From Clostridia bacterium (GTDB taxonomy: Bacteria; Bacillota_A; Clostridia; Lachnospirales; Cellulosilyticaceae), in NCBI GenBank assembly GCA_029239935.1, contig JARBTY010000112.1:1-9361 (forward strand): a DNA stretch of 9,361 nucleotides. The letters are read 5' to 3'. Position numbers and translations under genes: made by a program. A model generated the notes under the pieces. The model searched no databases. It worked only from the letters and a program-made list of their open reading frames with translations, and was not told the DNA's origin. Shown here piece by piece: positions 5,267 to 9,361 of the stretch; the first letter of the stretch is position 1; every line of letters begins with the position of its first letter.

Positions 5267-6782
5267 ACATTTTGATGTCTTTTACAGTAATACATTTGAG
5301 TATAAATAACATAAAGATATAGAAGAGACCTAATAAGGCACTGGCAGCAAGGGTAGCAAGTCTCAGAGAAAAGCCTTTCATCAAATAAGTATGATGGATA
5401 TAGAGTGTGCATAGGGCACCAGCCGATGCAGCAATAATAGGTTTAACAATCCAGTTATTGAGATCTATGGGTAAATCGATGTTTTTTAGAACCTGCCACA
5501 AAAGCATGATGGTTACAAGGCCAGACTGTATAAGCAAGGCCAGTACAAAACCTAAAATGCCTTTAATGGGTACAATAGTTAATATAATACTGATACAGAC
5601 TAAGGAGCCCAAGATATTGGTTTTGAAAGTTTGTTTTTGCATACCGAGGCCGTTCATTGTTCCTGTAAGAATATTTTGCAGATAAAGAAATGGGCATATG
5701 ACAGCCAGTAGCTGCAGGAGTGTTCCTACATCTTCCATACCATAGCAGGCTAGAGCAATCTCTTTTGACAGGCATAAAAATAGACTGGTGGCGCCTATGC
5801 CAATCAGTGCAGAGAACTGAATGGCTTTTGAAATCATTTTTTGAAGGGTTAACTGATTATTACGTGCCACAGCTTCAGAGATAGCTGGAACTAATACGGT
5901 TGAAAGAGACATCGTTACCATTGAAGGAAAGAAAAGCAGAGGCAGCGCCATGCCGCTGAATTTTCCGTAAAGAGCAAGGGCGCTACTGGCATCCAGACCA
6001 AATTTTTGGAGCTGAATAGGGATCAATATGTTTTCAAAAGATTGCAAAGCTGAGGTCAAAAACCTATTGGCTGTAATGGGAATGGACAAAGCTAGCAGGG
6101 TATTAAAAGTTTTGTGATAAAGTAAAGTTGGCTTCCGAAGACGCAGAGAGCGTTTTTTGAAATAATAAGCTGCAAAGGAAAGTATAAACGAAAAAACCTC
6201 TCCTACGCACATCCCCAATACGCCAAGTGCACAGGCATACTCAAGACCTTTGGGGATAAAAAATCCTGCAAACAGATAGATAACGACCATCCTTGCAACC
6301 TGTTCAACAATTTGAGCCAGAGCAGATACAGACATCTCCTGCCGACCTTGAAAATAACCTCTGATGCAACAGGCAGCTGACATAAAAGGGATACAAGCAG
6401 CCAGTATTTTGAGAGAAAGGGTAGTAACGGGCTCATGGATATAATAAGTGGCAATAAAAGGAGCAAAAGTGTACAGAACTAAGGAGAGTATGACGCTTAT
6501 GGTTAAAGCAAGTATTAAAGAGACTCTCAGAATTCTGATGGCATTACTGTGCTCATTTTTGGAAGTCTGTTCCGCGACCATTTTAGAAACAGCAAGGGAA
6601 ATACCGGCAGAGGAGGCCGCCCATAGGAGCATATAAATGGGAAAGAGCAGTTGATAAAGCCCCATGCCTTCAGCTCCCATAATATTGGACATATAGACCC
6701 TGAATCCAAAACCTAAAAGGCGGGTAATAAGGCTCGCTACAGTTAAAATCAGTGTGCCGGTGATAAGTGCATTTTTTTTCAT
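5253..6782 (-). CDS. spoVB: SpoVB-type polysaccharide/lipid flippase (MOP superfamily)
   Basis: This is a polytopic inner-membrane transporter of the MATE/MurJ-like MOP superfamily, of about 14 membrane segments over 509 aa. Its N-terminus, LILTVASLITRLLGFGFRV, then GLYQLLFPIYMLLWAASSAG, matches the SpoVB/polysaccharide biosynthesis group; FQGRQEM (about residues 165-170) is another typical loop. In Bacillus, SpoVB is needed for the spore cortex and is thought to move lipid-linked peptidoglycan precursor, acting in the mother cell. The sequence alone cannot fully exclude another lipid-linked glycan flippase, but the upstream sigma-E-like promoter (6823-6851) supports a sporulation role. The ATG at 6782 follows AAAGGAG with a 5-base spacer. 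Its end overlaps convergent rarA, and no terminator is seen between them. Confidence 0.87.
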   Translation of the reverse strand: MKKNALITGTLILTVASLITRLLGFGFRVYMSNIMGAEGMGLYQLLFPIYMLLWAASSAGISLAVSKMVAEQTSKNEHSNAIRILRVSLILALTISVILSLVLYTFAPFIATYYIHEPVTTLSLKILAACIPFMSAACCIRGYFQGRQEMSVSALAQIVEQVARMVVIYLFAGFFIPKGLEYACALGVLGMCVGEVFSFILSFAAYYFKKRSLRLRKPTLLYHKTFNTLLALSIPITANRFLTSALQSFENILIPIQLQKFGLDASSALALYGKFSGMALPLLFFPSMVTMSLSTVLVPAISEAVARNNQLTLQKMISKAIQFSALIGIGATSLFLCLSKEIALACYGMEDVGTLLQLLAVICPFLYLQNILTGTMNGLGMQKQTFKTNILGSLVCISIILTIVPIKGILGFVLALLIQSGLVTIMLLWQVLKNIDLPIDLNNWIVKPIIAASAGALCTLYIHHTYLMKGFSLRLATLAASALLGLFYIFMLFILKCITVKDIKMFIGS

Positions 6783-6822
6783 AGAGACTCCTTTCGTAGT
6801 TGAGTAAAAGTGCAGCTAGTAC

Positions 6823-6851
6823 AATTTATGAGAGGAAACGGGTAAATATGA
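6823..6851 (-). promoter_or_regulatory. sigma-E-type sporulation promoter of spoVB
   Basis: On the minus strand, TCATATT (6851-6845) matches the sigma-E -35 form KMATATT at all seven positions. After a 14-base spacer comes CATAAATT (6830-6823), seven of eight bases of CATACAnT. The predicted start gives a leader of about 35 bases. Mother-cell expression by sigma-E is known for spoVB in Bacillus subtilis; here it is inferred. Confidence 0.7.
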
Positions 6852-6889
6852 AAATAATCAATAAAAAGGATGAATATTTAACTTAAAAG

Positions 6890-6918
6890 TTGAGCAAAGC
6901 GCAATAATTATATATAAT
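6890..6918 (+). promoter_or_regulatory. sigma-A-type promoter of the relQ-metA unit
   Basis: TTGAGC (6890-6895, four of six -35 bases) and a perfect TATAAT (6913-6918) are separated by exactly 17 bases. Transcription should start near 6925, about 30 bases before relQ. Confidence 0.75.
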
Positions 6919-6954
6919 GGGAATAAGGGGTATGTAAAATGGAGGTGAGTTGAG

Positions 6955-7737
6955 ATGGAAATGAAAAACTGGAAGCAGATCCTATTACCCTATACACAAG
7001 CGGTAGAGGAACTGAAGGTCAAGTTTAAAAGCATTAGAAGCGAATTTATAAGCCTTGATGAATATTCACCTATCGAGTTTGTAACAGGCAGGGTAAAAAA
7101 AATATCCAGTATCTTAGAGAAGGCTAAAAAGAAAAATATACCCATTGATGAAGTAGAAGAAAAGATAGAAGATATAGCAGGTATCCGCATCATGTGCCAG
7201 TTTGCAGAAGACATTTATAAAGTGATAGATATTATAAGAGCAAGGCATGGTAAAGATCTGTATGTAGAAGAAGAAAGGGATTATATTACAAATATAAAAT
7301 GCAGTGGCTATAGAAGTTATCACATGATTATAAAATATCCATTACAAACAGGACATGGAGAAAAAATGATTTTTGCGGAAATCCAAATTAGAACCCTTGC
7401 GATGAACTTTTGGGCTACAATAGAGCATTCTTTAAGATATAAATATAGGCAGAATATGCCAACGCCTATACAAGAAAGACTGACCAAAGCAGCAGAAGCC
7501 GCATACCTTCTCGATCAGGAAATGTCTCAGATCCGAGATGAAGTGCTTAAGTGCCAGGAGTCTTTTCAGCTGGAATCTAATCTAATCGCCGATATTTTCA
7601 GCAGTATCCAAACCTTAAACAATAAAAATACTGCCAAGGATATGAATGAAATTTATGAAATGTTTTGGAGTCTCTGGGAAGAGGGAGACATGAATAAATT
7701 AAGAGAATTCAGTGAAGGATTACAACAGCCAACATAA
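6955..7737 (+). CDS. relQ: small alarmone synthetase, (p)ppGpp synthase of RelQ type
   Basis: It transfers pyrophosphate from ATP to GTP or GDP, giving (p)ppGpp, the stringent-response signal, in the cytoplasm. It has only the RelA/SpoT synthetase domain: no HD hydrolase, TGS or ACT domain. At 260 aa it fits the RelQ/YjbM (SAS1) family. Motifs: GRVKKISSILEKAKKK (45-60), EDIAGIRI (72-79), DYI-N-K-SGYRSYH (109-123), and AEIQIRTLAMNFWATIEHSL (141-160), with Glu142 as a likely metal/GTP residue. The C-terminal helices (about 175-260) match the part that builds the RelQ tetramer. The ATG at 6955 follows GGAGGTGAG; a second ATG two codons later is less well spaced. metA follows after 31 bases in what looks like the same transcript. 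RelP is less likely because of the neighbouring motifs and length. Confidence 0.9.
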   Translation: MEMKNWKQILLPYTQAVEELKVKFKSIRSEFISLDEYSPIEFVTGRVKKISSILEKAKKKNIPIDEVEEKIEDIAGIRIMCQFAEDIYKVIDIIRARHGKDLYVEEERDYITNIKCSGYRSYHMIIKYPLQTGHGEKMIFAEIQIRTLAMNFWATIEHSLRYKYRQNMPTPIQERLTKAAEAAYLLDQEMSQIRDEVLKCQESFQLESNLIADIFSSIQTLNNKNTAKDMNEIYEMFWSLWEEGDMNKLREFSEGLQQPT

Positions 7738-7768
7738 GATAATAATCCATTAATAGGAGGAAAAGCAA

Positions 7769-8683
7769 TTGCCAATTAGAGTTCCTGATGCATTACCTGC
7801 AATAGAAATATTACAAAAAGAGAATATCTTTGTAATGGATGAAAATAGAGCGGTTACACAAGATATTAGAGCACTGAAAATAGCGGTACTCAATCTCATG
7901 CCAATCAAACAAGAAACTGAAGTGCAATTACTAAGACTCCTTAGCAATACGCCGCTTCAGCTGGACATTACCTTGCTCAGGCCTATATCTCATGACAGTA
8001 AAAATACATCACAGGAATATCTTGAAGCTTTTTATAAAACATTTGACCAAATTGAACATTTGAACTTTGACGGTATGATTATCACCGGTGCACCCGTGGA
8101 ACAGCTTGAATTCGAAAAAGTGAACTATTGGAGTGAACTTGTAGAAATTATGGAGTGGACTAAAAAACATGTAACGTCTACTTTTCATATTTGCTGGGGT
8201 GCTCAGGCGGGTCTCTATTATCATTATGGGATACCTAAATATCAGTTGGCAGAAAAAAAGTTTGGCGTTTTTGAACATCAAATCATTCATTTTGAAAAAC
8301 TGCTTCAAGGGATGGATGATGTTGTTTATATGCCTCATTCCCGCCATACAGAAGTGACTAAAGAAGAAATACTTGCCTGCCAAGATCTTAGGCTTTTATT
8401 GGAGTCGGAAGAAGCCGGCGTTGCGCTTGTGATATCCAAAGACGGCAGACAGATCTTTGCGACAGGGCATGCAGAATACGATCCCCATACCCTGGGTAAG
8501 GAATACGTAAGGGACCTGCAAAAAAAACTGCCTATCAATCTACCTAACAATTATTATATAGATGACGAAGTTGAAAAAGGAACAATGGTGCGCTGGCGTT
8601 CACATGCTTACATTTTATTTTCTAACTGGCTTAATTATTATGTATATCAAGTTACACCGTATAATTTAGATGAAATACGATAA
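7769..8683 (+). CDS. metAA: homoserine O-acetyltransferase (MetA type)
   Basis: MetA activates L-homoserine by O-acylation, the first committed step of methionine synthesis. Start: TTG at 7769, 8 bases after AGGAGG (7755-7760); the resulting [11 protein letters not shown] is the conserved MetA N-terminus, so the unusual start is well supported. Visible residues: catalytic Cys142 in [10 protein letters not shown], conserved PHSRHTEV (189-196), and His234 and Glu236 in GHAEYDP, which complete the usual Cys-His-Glu set. Residue 111 is Glu ([10 protein letters not shown]); in the characterised family Glu here favours acetyl-CoA (EC 2.3.1.31) and Gly favours succinyl-CoA (EC 2.3.1.46), so acetyltransferase activity is predicted despite the frequent 'succinyltransferase' label. 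Length 304 aa is normal. There is no SAM riboswitch or T-box in the 31-base gap after relQ, so methionine control must act elsewhere or through the relQ promoter. Confidence 0.95.
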   Translation: MPIRVPDALPAIEILQKENIFVMDENRAVTQDIRALKIAVLNLMPIKQETEVQLLRLLSNTPLQLDITLLRPISHDSKNTSQEYLEAFYKTFDQIEHLNFDGMIITGAPVEQLEFEKVNYWSELVEIMEWTKKHVTSTFHICWGAQAGLYYHYGIPKYQLAEKKFGVFEHQIIHFEKLLQGMDDVVYMPHSRHTEVTKEEILACQDLRLLLESEEAGVALVISKDGRQIFATGHAEYDPHTLGKEYVRDLQKKLPINLPNNYYIDDEVEKGTMVRWRSHAYILFSNWLNYYVYQVTPYNLDEIR

Positions 8684-8702
8684 ACTAAAGATAATATTAG
8701 CA

Positions 8703-8731
8703 TTGTTATAAAACTTAAATATTGGTATAAT
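8703..8731 (+). promoter_or_regulatory. extended -10 promoter of the acidic membrane protein gene
   Basis: TTGTTA (8703-8708, four of six) and a perfect TATAAT (8726-8731) are 17 bases apart, and TGG just before the -10 supplies the extended TGn element. The gene after metA thus has its own sigma-A start near 8738. Confidence 0.75.
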
Positions 8732-8759
8732 AATCTAAGGAATTAAAGGAGCTGATTGT

Positions 8760-9137
8760 ATGAAAACTAGAATCAAAGAGTTTCCATTAACATTAGAGGA
8801 GGTTAAAGACCTAATGAAAAAAGAAAATTCAAAAAAAATTATTTGGATTAGTCTTGCAATAGGTGTTATTATAGGGCTTGTTGGAGTGATTATCTGGCTT
8901 GCCAAAAAAAGCTGCAAGGATATAGAAGAACATTATGAATACTTTGACGATGAATACGATGAATCAGAGGATTATGATGAATATGATGATTTTGATGAAG
9001 AAATTTATGAAGATGATGATGTAGAGTATGTTAAGATTAAAGATTTTATGAATTATTCTGAGGACGAAAAAGCACCAAGTGCTGAAAGTGACACAACCGC
9101 TGATTCAGAAGATGCAGAAGCAGCAGATAACGAATAA
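8760..9137 (+). CDS. small single-pass membrane protein with acidic tail, unknown function (125 aa)
   Basis: I do not recognise a family. The ATG at 8760 follows AAAGGAG with an 8-base spacer. A basic N-terminus (residues 1-26, ending KKENSKK) leads into one membrane segment at about 27-48 (IIWISLAIGVIIGLVGVIIW), then AKKSCK, then an extremely acidic, Tyr-rich stretch at 54-90 in which roughly 23 of 37 residues are Asp or Glu, and a disordered Ser/Ala/Glu tail to 125. Lysines flank both sides of the segment, so the orientation is uncertain; an inner-face tail may be favoured by the lack of a cleavable signal. The acidic repeat-like DEYDE/DYDEYDD pattern may be partly low complexity. It has its own promoter and terminator, so it is a single-gene unit. 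Binding of cations or basic proteins is only a guess. Confidence 0.85.
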   Translation: MKTRIKEFPLTLEEVKDLMKKENSKKIIWISLAIGVIIGLVGVIIWLAKKSCKDIEEHYEYFDDEYDESEDYDEYDDFDEEIYEDDDVEYVKIKDFMNYSEDEKAPSAESDTTADSEDAEAADNE

Positions 9138-9150
9138 TGGATAATAAATG

Positions 9151-9183
9151 AAGAGGGTACAGCGGCAAAGCTGTACCCTCTTT
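9151..9183. terminator. hairpin terminator between convergent genes
   Basis: Arms at 9151-9163 and 9170-9182 give a perfect 13-bp stem (core GAGGGTACAGC/GCTGTACCCTC) with a 6-base GGCAAA loop, followed by a short TTTAAT tract. It lies 13 bases past the stop of the acidic membrane protein and 14 bases before the stop of the opposing aminotransferase gene, so it can serve both; the T tract is brief on either strand. Confidence 0.85.
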
Positions 9184-9196
9184 AATCTAAGTGAGT

Positions 9197-9361
9197 TTAG
9201 GTGGGAGTAGTTTTTGTTAGAGACTTTAGTTTGGTGAGCAGCTTATCATTTTGCTCAGGTTTTAAAAAACAAAATCTTATATAACGGTCATTTAAAAAAG
9301 GAAAGGAACTGGCATCACGAATCAGCATCCCTTCCTTCATACATTCTTCCAAAAGAGTATG
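9197..9361 (-). CDS. PLP aminotransferase C-terminus, CobD/HisC-like (partial, runs off the window)
   Basis: The last 54 codons of a minus-strand gene lie here, ending with TAA at 9199-9197; its start is beyond the window. The translation includes CMKEGMLIRDASSFPFLNDR, then YIRF and a helix QNDKLLTKLKSL. In fold-type I aminotransferases of the HisC/CobD group the same end reads roughly IRDCSxFPGLxxxYIRVxVRxxxENxxLLxxL, with the Arg of YIR binding the substrate carboxylate. The SSFPFL form is close to CobD (threonine-phosphate decarboxylase of cobalamin synthesis), but histidinol-phosphate aminotransferase cannot be excluded from so short a piece. The PLP-lysine region is outside the window. 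Confidence 0.7.
   Translation of the reverse strand, partial: HTLLEECMKEGMLIRDASSFPFLNDRYIRFCFLKPEQNDKLLTKLKSLTKTTPT

Noticed and set aside
7738..7768. SAM riboswitch or T-box before metA
   Set aside because: Only 31 bases separate relQ and metA, too short for either.

Overview
The window looks like chromosomal DNA from a low-GC, endospore-forming anaerobic Firmicute (class Clostridia; a Lachnospirales/Cellulosilyticum-like host is a guess). The grounds are AT-rich coding, strong AGGAGG-type ribosome sites, a SpoVB-type flippase preceded by a sigma-E-like promoter, a RelQ-type alarmone synthetase and a Glu111-type MetA. The code is the standard bacterial one: TGA ends spoVB.

Bases 1-1722 are the accessory part. 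They hold a 54-aa cysteine-rich protein (119-283), a second cysteine-rich mini-gene interrupted by an in-frame TGA (379-525), an unassigned stretch rich in inverted repeats (about 551-657), a secreted protein of unknown function on the minus strand (733-1278), and a decayed piece that resembles an IS3-family transposase (about 1354-1611).

Bases 1678-3735 form a minus-strand unit. A short TrmB-type regulator is followed 10 bases later by lysA (diaminopimelate decarboxylase). A sigma-A-type promoter overlaps a near-perfect palindrome upstream, and a strong hairpin terminator lies downstream. The layout suggests an autoregulated switch on the last step of lysine synthesis.

Bases 3938-6782 hold rarA (+) and spoVB (-), which converge and overlap by 14 bp. 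spoVB and the next plus-strand unit diverge from a 172-bp region that carries a sigma-E-like promoter for spoVB and a sigma-A-like promoter for relQ.

Bases 6890-9182 are a plus-strand block: relQ (small (p)ppGpp synthetase), then metA (homoserine O-acetyltransferase, TTG start) 31 bases later with no promoter seen between them, then a separately promoted small membrane protein with a very acidic tail, closed by a 13-bp hairpin terminator. The window ends inside the C-terminus of a minus-strand CobD/HisC-like PLP aminotransferase.

Most genes are ordinary housekeeping genes. The points worth a second look are the TGA-interrupted cysteine-rich gene, the TrmB/palindrome/lysA unit, the sigma-E-like promoter of spoVB, the relQ-metA linkage and the unexplained inverted repeats near 551-657. 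I did not find a clear new multi-gene system.
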